A DNA stretch of 64,000 nucleotides from Bacteroidales bacterium. GTDB taxonomy: Bacteria > Bacteroidota > Bacteroidia > Bacteroidales > Marinilabiliaceae. The stretch lies in the NCBI GenBank assembly GCA_017960905.1, contig JAGCYH010000010.1, forward strand, positions 1 to 64,000, read 5' to 3'. Positions within the stretch are counted from its first letter, which is position 1, and each line of letters opens with the position of its first letter. The position numbers were made by a program, and so were the translations under genes. Below, piece after piece: positions 34,377 to 42,663 of the stretch. Under the pieces are notes generated by a model. The model was not told the origin of the DNA and ran no database searches. It saw only the letters and a program-made list of their open reading frames with translations.

Positions 34377-35093
34377 ATGTCGAATAACTACTTCAGATTC
34401 AAGCAGTTCACGGTGTGGCAGGAAAAAACCGCCATGAAGGTAGGCACCGATGGTGTGCTTTTGGGTGTGCTGGCGCATTGCGCCAGCACACCCAAAAGAG
34501 TGCTCGACATTGGCACGGGCACTGGTTTGGTGGCGCTTATTGTGGCCCAGCGCTTCACCGAAGCGCTGGTCGATGCTGTGGAGATAGATGCCCAGGCGAG
34601 TGTCCAGGCGACCGAAAACGTGGCCGCCTCGCCTTTCGCGGATCGCATAAACGTCATAAACACAGATATTTGCGCGTTCCGTCCACCGACGAAATACGAC
34701 CTCATAGTGTGCAATCCGCCTTACTTTGTCAATTCGCTGCTCAACCCTGACCCGCAACGGGCTCAAGCTCGCCATACTATTGCACTCACATTCAGTCAGT
34801 TGGCTTGTTCAGCAGCTAAGCTGCTGAACCCAAGCGGCGAGTTTGCCGTGGTGTTGCCTGCTGATATGCTCGGCGAGTTCGTAAAGTGCTGTCTGTCAGA
34901 AGATTTGCATATGGTGTCGCAAGTCTCGATAAAAACTACGCCGCGCAAGCCGTCGAAGCGTGTTGTGGCGCATTTTTCATTTGATAAAAATAAAAAAACG
35001 GAAGTCGAGACACTTGTAATTGAGTCATCGCCAATGGTTTACACGCCAGAGTTTGACAATCTTATACACGATTTTTATTTAGACAGACAATAA
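34377..35093 (+). CDS. trmN6: tRNA1(Val) (adenine(37)-N6)-methyltransferase
   Basis: 238 residues. A class I SAM methyltransferase with motif I RVLDIGTGTGLVAL and the N6-adenine catalytic motif NPPY (DLIVCNPPYFVNS, about residue 118). The N-terminus YFRFKQFTVWQEKTAMKVGTDGVLLG is typical of TrmN6/YfiC, which methylates A37 of tRNA(Val). Between VLLGVLA and the SAM motif lies HCASTPK, encoded by the loop side of the longest hairpin in the window (19-bp arms, 34458-34498). A second palindrome is at 34807-34829. It is probably cotranscribed with the TIGR02757 gene. Confidence 0.9.
   Translation: MSNNYFRFKQFTVWQEKTAMKVGTDGVLLGVLAHCASTPKRVLDIGTGTGLVALIVAQRFTEALVDAVEIDAQASVQATENVAASPFADRINVINTDICAFRPPTKYDLIVCNPPYFVNSLLNPDPQRAQARHTIALTFSQLACSAAKLLNPSGEFAVVLPADMLGEFVKCCLSEDLHMVSQVSIKTTPRKPSKRVVAHFSFDKNKKTEVETLVIESSPMVYTPEFDNLIHDFYLDRQ
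34458..34498. repeat. intragenic hairpin in trmN6, 19-bp arms
   Basis: Perfect arms 34458-34476 and 34480-34498 around ATT, the longest perfect inverted repeat seen in the window and fully inside a coding sequence. Confidence 0.92.
34807..34829. repeat. intragenic palindrome in trmN6, 11-bp arms
   Basis: GTTCAGCAGCT and its complement around a single A. Confidence 0.85.
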
Positions 35094-35130
35094 ATTACGC
35101 ATGGCATATTGTTTTATGGTTTTATCGGTT

Positions 35131-35138
35131 TATTTTTG
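35131..35138 (+). promoter_or_regulatory. -7 element TATTTTTG for the rubrerythrin gene
   Basis: TAnnTTTG 37 bp upstream of the ATG, with a TTG about 20 bp further upstream at the -33 position. Confidence 0.65.
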
Positions 35139-35175
35139 TCGTAGCGAATTTTTATAACATCAAAAACTCAAAATT

Positions 35176-35724
35176 ATGGCAAAATTTATTTGTTCCGTAT
35201 GCGGATATGTATATGAAGGCGATGAAGCGCCTGCTAAGTGCCCGCAATGTGGTGTTCCGGGCTCGAAATTCAACAAACTCGACGAGTCTAAAGGTCTCGA
35301 ATTTGTTTCACAGCACGAACTTGGCGTGGCTAAAGGCTGCGACGACGAGATGATTAAAGACCTGAAAGCGCATTTCAATGGCGAGTGCAGCGAGGTTGGT
35401 ATGTACTTGGCTATGAGCCGTCAGGCCGATCGTGAGGGCTATCCCGAAGTGGCTGAAGCTTTCAAGCGCTACGCTTGGGAAGAGGCTGAGCACGCTGCCA
35501 AATTCGCCGAATTGCTCGGCGAAGTGGTTTGGGACACTAAGACAAACCTCGAAAAACGTATGAACGCTGAGGCCGGCGCATGTGCCGACAAGTACCGTAT
35601 TGCCAAGAGAGCCAAAGAGTTGAACCTCGACGCTATACACGACACAGTTCACGAAATGGCAAAAGACGAAGCCCGTCACGGCATGGGTTTCTACGGCCTT
35701 TTCAACAGATATTTCAAAAAATAA
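35176..35724 (+). CDS. reverse rubrerythrin (NADH-peroxidase type)
   Basis: 182 residues. The order of domains is inverted relative to classical rubrerythrin: an N-terminal rubredoxin-like iron site (Cys6, Cys9, Cys22, Cys25; [20 protein letters not shown]) followed by a ferritin-like di-iron domain with the E..ExxH pairs ([36 protein letters not shown]). Such proteins reduce hydrogen peroxide in the cytoplasm of anaerobes. This supports an anaerobic, oxidative-stress-exposed lifestyle. The gene is monocistronic, with a good promoter and a strong terminator. Confidence 0.92.
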   Translation: MAKFICSVCGYVYEGDEAPAKCPQCGVPGSKFNKLDESKGLEFVSQHELGVAKGCDDEMIKDLKAHFNGECSEVGMYLAMSRQADREGYPEVAEAFKRYAWEEAEHAAKFAELLGEVVWDTKTNLEKRMNAEAGACADKYRIAKRAKELNLDAIHDTVHEMAKDEARHGMGFYGLFNRYFKK

Positions 35725-35739
35725 ACCCGATTTGAAGAA

Positions 35740-35779
35740 AAAAACGGCTGTCGCAAGTAATCTTGCGACAGCCGTTTTT
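35740..35779 (+). terminator. rubrerythrin terminator
   Basis: 18-bp perfect stem (AAAAACGGCTGTCGCAAG and complement) around TAAT, with an A-run before and T-run inside the second arm. Confidence 0.9.
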
Positions 35780-35800
35780 GCGTTTAACACTTCAAATTGC

Positions 35801-35808
35801 TAACTTTG
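35801..35808 (+). promoter_or_regulatory. -7 element TAACTTTG for rpoN
   Basis: TAnnTTTG 21 bp before the ATG at 35830; the open frame from 35797 overlaps it and cannot be the start. Confidence 0.65.
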
Positions 35809-35829
35809 TCAGCATTAAAACAGAGAGAT

Positions 35830-37281
35830 ATGTTGAATCAGAGTTTGCAACAGAAAATGCAGCAGAAGCTGACTGCATTGCAAATACAAGTGATAAAGCT
35901 GCTCGAAGTGCCTACGGCGCTTCTCGAACAGCGTATAAAAGAGGAACTTGAGATAAATCCGTTGCTCGAATACGACACTGAGGCAAAGTCCGAAGACGAC
36001 ATGCCTCAGGAGACCGAGATGTCGGAGGCCGAAGAACGCGACGCCTCTATCGAAGAGTATATGAGCATGGGCGACACGCCCGACTACAAACTGCAGACCA
36101 ACAACTACTCTGAAGACGACAAACACGACGATATCCCATATTCCGAAGGATCAACATTTTACGAGCATCTCGAAGAACAAATCGGTCTGCACGACTTCGA
36201 TGAGCGCCACGCCGAGATAGCTAAATATATCATTGGAAACATCGATGAGGACGGCTATCTGCGCCGCGAAACCATCGACATAGCCGACGATATTTCGTTC
36301 GCCACCAACAGCGAAGTAGATGAAAATGACGTGATTAGCGTGCTTAAGGTCGTTCAGAGCTTCGACCCGGTGGGCGTCGGCGCTCGCGACTTGCGCGAGT
36401 GCCTGTTGCTGCAATTGCAAAACGCCGACCTTACCAACGAAACCACAAAACTGGCTTATGATATTATAGATCAGTGTTTTGAAGAATTTACAAAAAAACA
36501 CTACGACAAGATATTGAAACGCTTGCGCATTGTCGACGAAGATGAGCTGAAAGACGCCATCGATGAGATTCTGCATCTCAATCCGAAACCAGGCAGCGCC
36601 TACAGTGGTGCAACCGTAAAGGTTGCGCAGCACATCATTCCTGACTTCATCGTGGAGTACGACGAGGGCAAACTGACGTTCAGACTCAACTCGAGCCACG
36701 AGCCCGAACTGAAAATCAGTAACGCCTACAGCGACATGATAAGCGAATATGTGCACAACAAGGCCAACCAGAGCAAAGAGCAGAAGGAAGCAGTGATTTT
36801 TGTAAAGCAGAAACTCGACTCGGCCAAATGGTTCATCGATGCGTTGCGGCAACGCCGCAACACGCTTACGCAAGTTATGGGCGCCATTCTCGAATACCAG
36901 AAAGAGTACTTCGTCGACGGCGACGAGACCAAGCTTCGTCCGATGATACTCGACGACATAGCCAAAATTACCGGCCTCGACGCTTCGACCATCTCGCGCG
37001 TCTCCAACAGCAAATACGTGCAGGCGCCTTTCGGTATTTTCCCGCTGAAATATTTCTTCTCAGAAAAGATACAAACTACTGAAGGCGACGAAGTTAGCTC
37101 GCGCGAAGTGAAGAAAATTCTGCAAGAGAGCATCAACGGCGAAGACAAACGCCGCCCGCTTACCGACGACAAGCTTGCTGAAATTCTGGCGTCGCACTCG
37201 TACAACATTGCAAGGCGCACTGTGGCCAAATACCGCGAGCAGCTCGGTATACCAGTAGCCCGACTTAGAAAGGAATTGTAG
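35830..37281 (+). CDS. rpoN: RNA polymerase sigma-54 factor
   Basis: About 483 residues. The N-terminal activator-interacting region (LNQSLQQKMQQKLTALQIQVIKLLEVP) is Gln/Leu-rich. An acidic linker (about 50-110) is followed by the core-binding domain (DEDGYLRRETID, FDPVGVGARDLREC), the HTH region, and the RpoN box ARRTVAKYRE near residue 470. It directs transcription at -24/-12 promoters with the help of enhancer-binding proteins; none of those is in this window. Its own promoter is of the housekeeping TAnnTTTG type. A PAP2-like gene follows 4 bp downstream. Confidence 0.96.
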   Translation: MLNQSLQQKMQQKLTALQIQVIKLLEVPTALLEQRIKEELEINPLLEYDTEAKSEDDMPQETEMSEAEERDASIEEYMSMGDTPDYKLQTNNYSEDDKHDDIPYSEGSTFYEHLEEQIGLHDFDERHAEIAKYIIGNIDEDGYLRRETIDIADDISFATNSEVDENDVISVLKVVQSFDPVGVGARDLRECLLLQLQNADLTNETTKLAYDIIDQCFEEFTKKHYDKILKRLRIVDEDELKDAIDEILHLNPKPGSAYSGATVKVAQHIIPDFIVEYDEGKLTFRLNSSHEPELKISNAYSDMISEYVHNKANQSKEQKEAVIFVKQKLDSAKWFIDALRQRRNTLTQVMGAILEYQKEYFVDGDETKLRPMILDDIAKITGLDASTISRVSNSKYVQAPFGIFPLKYFFSEKIQTTEGDEVSSREVKKILQESINGEDKRRPLTDDKLAEILASHSYNIARRTVAKYREQLGIPVARLRKEL

Positions 37282-37285
37282 AGCG

Positions 37286-37891
37286 ATGAAACTTATTGCA
37301 CAGATTTTTTCCGTACTTTTCCACCCGTTGCTGGCGCCTATTTTCCTGGTGCTCTACATGCTCTATGGCGATACGCCGTGGTCGTTCCTGCCGTCGCCTT
37401 ACAAAACAGCCACTATAACGTCTATCGGCCTCGGACTCAGTGTGATGCCGGTTACTATCATCGGGGCGCTCATAGCCATAAAAGTGGTGAAAGACGTCGA
37501 GATGAAGTCGAAATCCGACCGGCTTATACCTGTGGCAATGACGTGCTTGTCGGCGTGGTTTGAGTTTTACCTCACCCACAGCAGTATGCAGATGCCAGTG
37601 CCAATGCTGCGTCTGGTGGAGAGTTTCACGCTTTGCACTACAGCGGCAACAATAATAACATTTTTCTGGAAAATCAGTCTGCACGGCATTTGTGCTGGTG
37701 CTATGTTGGTGTATATCTGCATATTAGGCACAATGTCGCAAATCGACTTCGGAACACCGCTCGTAGTAATAATCTGTATTTCAGGCATTTTATGCTGGGC
37801 CCGACTATATTTGCAGTCGCACACCCCGATGCAGGTTTTGGTAGGTTTTCTGGTGGGCGTTGCATCGACGCTTGCGTCGATGCTGTTCTGA
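37286..37891 (+). CDS. PAP2-like integral membrane protein
   Basis: 201 residues with about six TM helices. The C-terminal half reads KISLHGICAGAML and later ARLYLQSHTPMQVLVGFLVG, a pattern resembling the SxH and RxxxxxHxxxxxxxG parts of PAP2 phosphatases. The first PAP2 motif (KxxxxxxRP) is represented only loosely by KSKSDRLIPV. It may act on a lipid phosphate, or be a non-catalytic relative. It starts 4 bp after rpoN and is probably cotranscribed. A 10-bp palindrome at 37862-37883 spans the codons for the last residues. Confidence 0.7.
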   Translation: MKLIAQIFSVLFHPLLAPIFLVLYMLYGDTPWSFLPSPYKTATITSIGLGLSVMPVTIIGALIAIKVVKDVEMKSKSDRLIPVAMTCLSAWFEFYLTHSSMQMPVPMLRLVESFTLCTTAATIITFFWKISLHGICAGAMLVYICILGTMSQIDFGTPLVVIICISGILCWARLYLQSHTPMQVLVGFLVGVASTLASMLF

Positions 37892-37931
37892 CGCCGTTTT
37901 TTTTGTAAAATATTAAAATAGAGACAATTAT

Positions 37932-38597
37932 ATGAATATAATAATAGTGGCAGGCGGAAGCGGAGTGCGTATGGGCAGTTCTGTGCCCAAGCAGTTTCTG
38001 CCGCTTGGCACAAAGCCGATATTGATGCACACCGTTGAGTGTTTCTTCAGGTTCAACAATCAGATAAACATTATTCTTGTTCTGCCCGAAGACCAGATAG
38101 ACTATTGGCACGACTTATGCGCCAAATACAATTTCTATCTGCCTCATACTGTTGTTGTTGGCGGTTCTACTCGCTATCTGAGTGTGAAAAACGGACTTAC
38201 CAAAGTCGACAAGGGCGGTTTGGTGGGCGTGCACGATGGCGTGCGCCCGCTTGTGTCGCAGGATACTATTCGGCGTTGTTTCAGCGAAGCTGAAACATAC
38301 GGCTCGGCGGTTCCGGTGATGCCGTCGTCGGAGTCGGTGCGCATACTCGATGCCGACGGACGCAGCCGCGCGGTTAACCGCGCGGCCGTGCGTATGGTGC
38401 AGACGCCGCAAGTGTTTAAGTCAGAGGTTATTAAAAAAGCCTATCTGATGCCGTACAGCGATATGTTCACCGACGATGCGTCGGTTGTCGAAGCCGCCGG
38501 CTTCGACATACATCTCACCGACGGAAATCTTGAGAACGTCAAAATAACCACACCCGACGATTTGCTCTACGCCGAGTCGTTGTTGTGCAAAATGTGA
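37932..38597 (+). CDS. ispD: 2-C-methyl-D-erythritol 4-phosphate cytidylyltransferase
   Basis: 221 residues, full length. It makes CDP-methylerythritol in the non-mevalonate isoprenoid pathway. The N-terminal nucleotide-binding signature IIVAGGSGVRMGSSVPKQFL, the GGSTRYLSVKNGL segment, VHDGVRPLVS and the C-terminal VQTPQVF..TDDASVVE..DGNLENVKITTPDDL are all typical. It pairs functionally with the polyprenyl synthase at 15.9 kb. A perfect 22-bp palindrome at 38365-38386 encodes SRAVNRAA just before the conserved VQTPQVF. Confidence 0.96.
   Translation: MNIIIVAGGSGVRMGSSVPKQFLPLGTKPILMHTVECFFRFNNQINIILVLPEDQIDYWHDLCAKYNFYLPHTVVVGGSTRYLSVKNGLTKVDKGGLVGVHDGVRPLVSQDTIRRCFSEAETYGSAVPVMPSSESVRILDADGRSRAVNRAAVRMVQTPQVFKSEVIKKAYLMPYSDMFTDDASVVEAAGFDIHLTDGNLENVKITTPDDLLYAESLLCKM
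38365..38386. repeat. intragenic 22-bp perfect palindrome in ispD
   Basis: GCCGCGCGGTT followed directly by its complement. Confidence 0.85.
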
Positions 38598-38631
38598 GAC
38601 ATTTTGCGAACACAATTGATGTTTGATGGTT

Positions 38632-38639
38632 ATATTTGC
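38632..38639 (+). promoter_or_regulatory. -7 element TATATTTG for cstA
   Basis: TAnnTTTG 23 bp before the cstA ATG. Confidence 0.6.
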
Positions 38640-38662
38640 AACAGAAATAAAAACAACATATC

Positions 38663-40108
38663 ATGATATCGTTTTTAATTGCATTTGTCCTGCTTGTAGT
38701 GGGATATTTCGTTTACGGGCGTTTCGTGGAGCATGTGTTCCGTCCCGATTATAGCCGCAAGACACCAGCGCTTGTGCATCCCGATGGCGTCGATTATGTG
38801 CCAATGAAACCTTGGCGCATCTTTCTCATTCAGTTCCTCAACATAGCGGGCGTCGGCCCGATATGCGGTGCCATAATGGGCGCACAGTTTGGAACGGCAT
38901 CGTTTCTGTGGATTGTCTTGGGCAGTATTTTTGCCGGCGCCGTTCACGATTTCCTAGGCGGTATGATTTCGCTTCGCGAGGACGGTTGCAGTTTGCCCGA
39001 AATACACGGACGTTATTTGGGAAATGCGACGAAGCAGTTCATGCGCGGTTTCACCATACTGCTGATGGTGCTTGTGGGCGTTGTGTTCGTCAGCACTCCG
39101 GCGGGGTTGCTTATGGACAATTTCACACCCGACTGGAACGTATATGTCTGGATTACAATCATTATGGTTTATTACCTCATAGCCACGCTGTTGCCTATTG
39201 ATAAAATCATAGGCAAGGTTTACCCAGTTTTCGGCTTTCTGCTTATAGGCATGGCGGTGGCCATAGTGGTGGCTTTTGTGATGTATCAGCCTGCCATTCC
39301 CGAGTTGTGGGATGGTTTGGAAAACCGTCACCCAAATGCGGCTCACAATCCGATATTCCCGATGATGTTCATCTCGATAGCGTGCGGTGCCATCTCGGGT
39401 TTCCATGCCACACAGTCGCCGCTTATGGCGCGTTGCATGGTCAATGAGCGCCAGGGACGGCCTATCTTCTACGGAGCAATGATTACAGAGGGCATTGTGG
39501 CTCTTATCTGGGCCGCCGCTGCAACATATTTCTTCGGTCCCGATAGTCCGGTCGATACTGCAGGCAAGGGCGGGCCGGCCATGGTGGGCATCATTGCCAA
39601 CGAGTGGTTTATTCCTGTTGTGGCTGTCATCACGGTGCTTGGCGTTATCAGTGCCGCTGTTACTTCGGGCGATACTGCTTTGCGTTCGGCGCGTCTTATT
39701 ATTGCCGATTTTATGCACATGGAACAACGTTCCATGAAACGACGTCTGTACATTGCCATACCTTTATTTGCGGTTACTACTTTAATCCTTATTTTCAGTC
39801 TTGCCGACAAAGAAGGCTTTGATGTCATTTGGCGTTATTTCGCGTGGACCAACCAAGTGTTAGCGACTATAACACTCTGGGCTATAACGGTTTATCTGAC
39901 CAAAAACCGTAAAGGTTTTTGGTACGTCATCACACTGCTTCCGGCGTTGTTCATGACAATGGTTACGAGCAGTTTCATCTTCGTGGCCGAGAAAGAGGGC
40001 TTTGGAACACTTATTCCGCGCGAGATAGGTTACTGTATAGGCGGGTTCATTACGCTCTTGGCATTAGTACTTTATATCATTTCCTATCGGAAAATATCGA
40101 AGCAATAA
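38663..40108 (+). CDS. cstA: carbon starvation protein CstA family transporter
   Basis: 481 residues, all membrane: about 13-15 TM helices. Family motifs are visible: NIAGVGPICGAIMGAQFG near 57, FHATQSPLMARCM (about 247) and TSGDTALRSARLIIADF (about 335). CstA proteins import peptides or pyruvate and are induced on carbon limitation. This is the short form of the family, without the extra C-terminal region of E. coli CstA. It has its own promoter and shares a bidirectional terminator with the convergent thioredoxin-like gene. A 10-bp hairpin lies at 39899-39923. Confidence 0.9.
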   Translation: MISFLIAFVLLVVGYFVYGRFVEHVFRPDYSRKTPALVHPDGVDYVPMKPWRIFLIQFLNIAGVGPICGAIMGAQFGTASFLWIVLGSIFAGAVHDFLGGMISLREDGCSLPEIHGRYLGNATKQFMRGFTILLMVLVGVVFVSTPAGLLMDNFTPDWNVYVWITIIMVYYLIATLLPIDKIIGKVYPVFGFLLIGMAVAIVVAFVMYQPAIPELWDGLENRHPNAAHNPIFPMMFISIACGAISGFHATQSPLMARCMVNERQGRPIFYGAMITEGIVALIWAAAATYFFGPDSPVDTAGKGGPAMVGIIANEWFIPVVAVITVLGVISAAVTSGDTALRSARLIIADFMHMEQRSMKRRLYIAIPLFAVTTLILIFSLADKEGFDVIWRYFAWTNQVLATITLWAITVYLTKNRKGFWYVITLLPALFMTMVTSSFIFVAEKEGFGTLIPREIGYCIGGFITLLALVLYIISYRKISKQ

Positions 40109-40128
40109 CTCTGTATAGCATATATGCG

Positions 40129-40160
40129 AAAGCGGCTGAACCTTTTGGTTCAGCCGCTTT
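40129..40160. terminator. bidirectional terminator between cstA and the NVEALA operon
   Basis: 14-bp arms AAAGCGGCTGAACC and complement around TTTT. Part of its right arm plus following bases (40149-40168) is repeated at 42864-42883. Confidence 0.85.
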
Positions 40161-40176
40161 TGGTTTGTTATAGCCA

Positions 40177-40782
40177 TCACTTCATGGCTTTTATCATTGT
40201 ATTGTACATCTGGCTGAGGTTCTGCACATCGAGCTGAGGTGTGGTCTCGGCCGGTATGTAGCATAGTTCTATACGCCCATCGGCTGCAACAACAAAGAAA
40301 TATGGAAAGCCGATTTCGTCGGCGTTCAGCATATCCTCTTCTACAAAATACACTTGGAATTTCTCAATGCCGAACTGACTCACATACTTGCGGTAGAAAC
40401 GCCGTTGCTCGCATGAAGCAAGAAATATAATGCGCTCATTATCTGGTTCTTTTAGTGTGCGGAAAACATCGATCAGATAGTTGTTGCACGACGAGCAATA
40501 GGTATCTGATATGCGGCATACGAGGGTGCGATGCCGAAGGGCATCGCCAAGGCGCACGTTATTGCCTGCGGTATCGCAGGCAACAACATCGGCTATCGAA
40601 GTGCCTATGTTGCTGTAGTTCAGCGGCATTTGCATGCTGAGTGTTCCGCGTTCGTCGATAGCGCTTTTGTTGGCTTGCAGCATAGTGGTGGCATCGTGCC
40701 GGTACGAGCGAAACTTATAAAGCGTGTATACGTTCATACCGACAAGTATTGCGGCCACTGCCGCAATGACTGTTTTATTCAT
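40177..40782 (-). CDS. membrane-anchored thioredoxin-like protein
   Basis: 201 residues. An uncleaved N-terminal TM anchor (about 4-24) and an extracytoplasmic thioredoxin-like domain with the redox motif CSSC (SDTYCSSCNNYLID, about residue 95). The region downstream (FGIEKFQVYFVEED, GFPYFFVVAADG with a cis-Pro-like FP) fits the fold. It is the third gene of an operon with a propeller lipoprotein (2 bp upstream) and a Cys-rich NVEALA-type peptide, whose many cysteines could be a substrate for this protein; that link is inference. Two short palindromes lie inside (40528-40547, 40562-40583). Confidence 0.78.
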   Translation of the reverse strand: MNKTVIAAVAAILVGMNVYTLYKFRSYRHDATTMLQANKSAIDERGTLSMQMPLNYSNIGTSIADVVACDTAGNNVRLGDALRHRTLVCRISDTYCSSCNNYLIDVFRTLKEPDNERIIFLASCEQRRFYRKYVSQFGIEKFQVYFVEEDMLNADEIGFPYFFVVAADGRIELCYIPAETTPQLDVQNLSQMYNTMIKAMK

Positions 40783-40784
40783 AG

Positions 40785-41990
40785 TCAGAATTTTTTGAAT
40801 TTATATAGTATAAGCATTGGGTTGTCGTCTTCTGTCATATCTTCCACTTTTTTCAAATCTTCGGGCGAAAGAAATGGGCGAAGGCATTTGAGATGCTGCG
40901 ATTTGTATTCGTATCCTAAACTGCTTATGAAGTAATCACCACACGTATTAATTGGCACATTGGCAAATGTATTTAGAGTATTGTATCCATTTTCCTTCGT
41001 TTCCTTATTCCAAATAATATTTCCTGTCTCTTTGTTTCTGTAAACATGCAAAGCTTCTCTGTGATACAGATTTGTCAGTTGAAAATATTGAGTGTTTGAC
41101 GCTTCAAAGAAAAAACCGAAATATGTGTATCCATTTTCTGCAGTAAGTCTGTCTATGAAATCCATACCATCTTCGACATCCGGTTGTTTGCCGCCAAATA
41201 TGCTATTTGAATATACCAAATTGTACATTGGATATACTTTTTCACCATTGTAGCAATATACAGTATCAATGCCCATTTTGGTAAAAGCAATGCCTTCTTG
41301 AACTCTTGCAACGGATGTGTTGATTGACATAAGGCTTTTATTGTAACGTGGTGGCAACGCAGCGTATAGATTGTTATAATCTCTATCCTTCACAAAGATA
41401 GTATAATCAGAGTAGTATCCGTTAGGGTTCTGATTCTCAGTTGTTTTGAACATCAATTTGTCATCCAATACAGCCATTTCTAAGAAATACCAATCAGGTT
41501 TGTCATTTTTTATAAATTCCGCATCTAATGTTGTATAAATAATTCCTGCTGGATGATATGCCAATATCTGCTTATTCTTATAATCTACAGTCATACAAAA
41601 TATGCCGGCCACTTCGCTTGGACCATTTCCACCCTTTATCGAAGCGATATACTTGCCGTTATTGTCAAATACTTTTATTGGTGCACTACCATCGCCTTTA
41701 TTATTTATGATAATTCTATTATCAGTAAAAAATACATCATTAATAGAATATAAAAGTGAATTGTCGTTGGTTTCCAACGACACTATCTTAACTTCTTCAA
41801 TTTTGTCGGCAAATGCAATATCGGTTATTTCAGACTTGCCTAAATCTGTTACATTGCCGTCTTCGACTGCTTTTGTTAAGTCAATTTGCACACACGATAC
41901 GTCTGATGTGCCCTTGACATTGCTATTATTCCCTTGACAGGAATTAATTAAAATACTTATTATTGATAAGTAAATGATATTTATTCGCAT
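40785..41990 (-). CDS. 6-bladed beta-propeller lipoprotein of the NVEALA operon
   Basis: 401 residues. A lipoprotein signal ends INSC (Cys18). Propeller-type segments follow: VKIVSLETNDNSLLYSIND, IKVFDNNGKYIASIKGGNGPSEVAG and so on, as in the Bacteroidota 6-bladed propeller family often found beside NVEALA peptides. The base composition is more AT-rich than the flanking housekeeping genes. It lies 58 bp downstream of the peptide gene with a hairpin in between (42006-42042) and 2 bp upstream of the thioredoxin-like gene. A 9-bp hairpin at 41762-41782 is inside the gene. The function is unknown. Confidence 0.8.
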   Translation of the reverse strand: MRINIIYLSIISILINSCQGNNSNVKGTSDVSCVQIDLTKAVEDGNVTDLGKSEITDIAFADKIEEVKIVSLETNDNSLLYSINDVFFTDNRIIINNKGDGSAPIKVFDNNGKYIASIKGGNGPSEVAGIFCMTVDYKNKQILAYHPAGIIYTTLDAEFIKNDKPDWYFLEMAVLDDKLMFKTTENQNPNGYYSDYTIFVKDRDYNNLYAALPPRYNKSLMSINTSVARVQEGIAFTKMGIDTVYCYNGEKVYPMYNLVYSNSIFGGKQPDVEDGMDFIDRLTAENGYTYFGFFFEASNTQYFQLTNLYHREALHVYRNKETGNIIWNKETKENGYNTLNTFANVPINTCGDYFISSLGYEYKSQHLKCLRPFLSPEDLKKVEDMTEDDNPMLILYKFKKF

Positions 41991-42005
41991 AATTTTGTAT
42001 ATTAA

Positions 42006-42042
42006 TGCGTAATGTGTATAGCAACGCCATGCACATTACGCA
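42006..42042 (-). promoter_or_regulatory. intercistronic hairpin between the NVEALA peptide gene and the propeller gene
   Basis: 11-bp arms TGCGTAATGTG (42006-42016) and complement (42032-42042) with a 15-nt loop. There is no T-run on the minus strand, so it is more likely an RNA-stability or partial-termination element that sets peptide-to-propeller expression ratio. Confidence 0.5.
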
Positions 42043-42048
42043 AGTTTT

Positions 42049-42366
42049 TTAATAGTGGCAAAGCCAACGCATATATTCAGTATAACCAGGGGAATGACAG
42101 CAGAATATTGGAGTGCATTCGCCAGCGCCAGATATACATCTAAGCCAATACCAACTACACTGAGTGCAATAATACATATCAGATTGCATTCCTATGTATG
42201 TTCTTCCGATTATTCCAAAACCACCACCAGGTTCTCCTTGTGCCACTTGTTCAACATCAGCCATCGACAAGTCGAAATCTGATTGAGCGTCGCAGTTAGC
42301 GAAATAGAAATTCAGACCAGCTACAAGCATAGTAACTGATACTATAATTGCATTTATTTTTTTCAT
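42049..42366 (-). CDS. NVEALA-type Cys-rich exported peptide
   Basis: 105 residues from the ATG at 42366; the frame is open further upstream but without a fitting start. An N-terminal hydrophobic signal (about 5-23) is followed by SMADVEQVAQGEPGGGF, the family's characteristic short leader-like motif ahead of a Gly-rich hinge. The C-terminal half has seven cysteines (67, 70, 77, 84, 89, 90, 103) in 37 residues, so a disulfide-rich small domain is likely. NVEALA proteins occur widely in Bacteroidales and have no known function. It is the first gene of an operon with a propeller lipoprotein and a CxxC thioredoxin-like protein, behind a long structured leader. Confidence 0.75.
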   Translation of the reverse strand: MKKINAIIVSVTMLVAGLNFYFANCDAQSDFDLSMADVEQVAQGEPGGGFGIIGRTYIGMQSDMYYCTQCSWYWLRCISGAGECTPIFCCHSPGYTEYMRWLCHY

Positions 42367-42566
42367 TTTATTCTTTGAAATTTGTATTAATAATAAATTG
42401 ATTTTGAGGCGATTCAGAAACAGCTCGTCTCTTGCTGTTTTACTCCTACCGCGTTGAGTAGCGGTGGCTGTGCCGTACAGGGTGTCCGGCACTATTGCAC
42501 GCATAGTGCAACATGACTTTCTATTCTACGTACACATACCTATAGCCTATTTTGGGTTAAACAAAA

Positions 42567-42618
42567 GGCGCGACCACTTGACCAAAAGTTAAGCAGACCT
42601 CAGGGAAGAGGTCGCGCC
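42567..42618 (-). promoter_or_regulatory. candidate attenuator in the NVEALA leader
   Basis: Closing arms GGCGCGACC (42567-42575) and GGTCGCGCC (42610-42618) compete with an inner pairing GACCTC (42596-42601) / GAGGTC (42608-42613), because GGTC is shared. On the minus strand the outer hairpin is followed by TTTTGTTT, so it could terminate transcription. Two mutually exclusive structures fit an attenuation switch, but no known riboswitch class is recognised. Confidence 0.45.
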
Positions 42619-42655
42619 ACTATTTATTATCTCTTTTTCCTTGATAGGAATTGCG

Positions 42656-42663
42656 CAAATATA
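42656..42663 (-). promoter_or_regulatory. -7 element TATATTTG for the NVEALA operon
   Basis: TAnnTTTG on the minus strand, about 290 bp upstream of the peptide ATG, leaving a long leader. Confidence 0.55.

Noticed and set aside
42418..42504. N-terminal extension of the NVEALA peptide
   Set aside because: The extension has no signal-peptide character, overlaps leader inverted repeats, and the ATG at 42366 gives a proper signal peptide.
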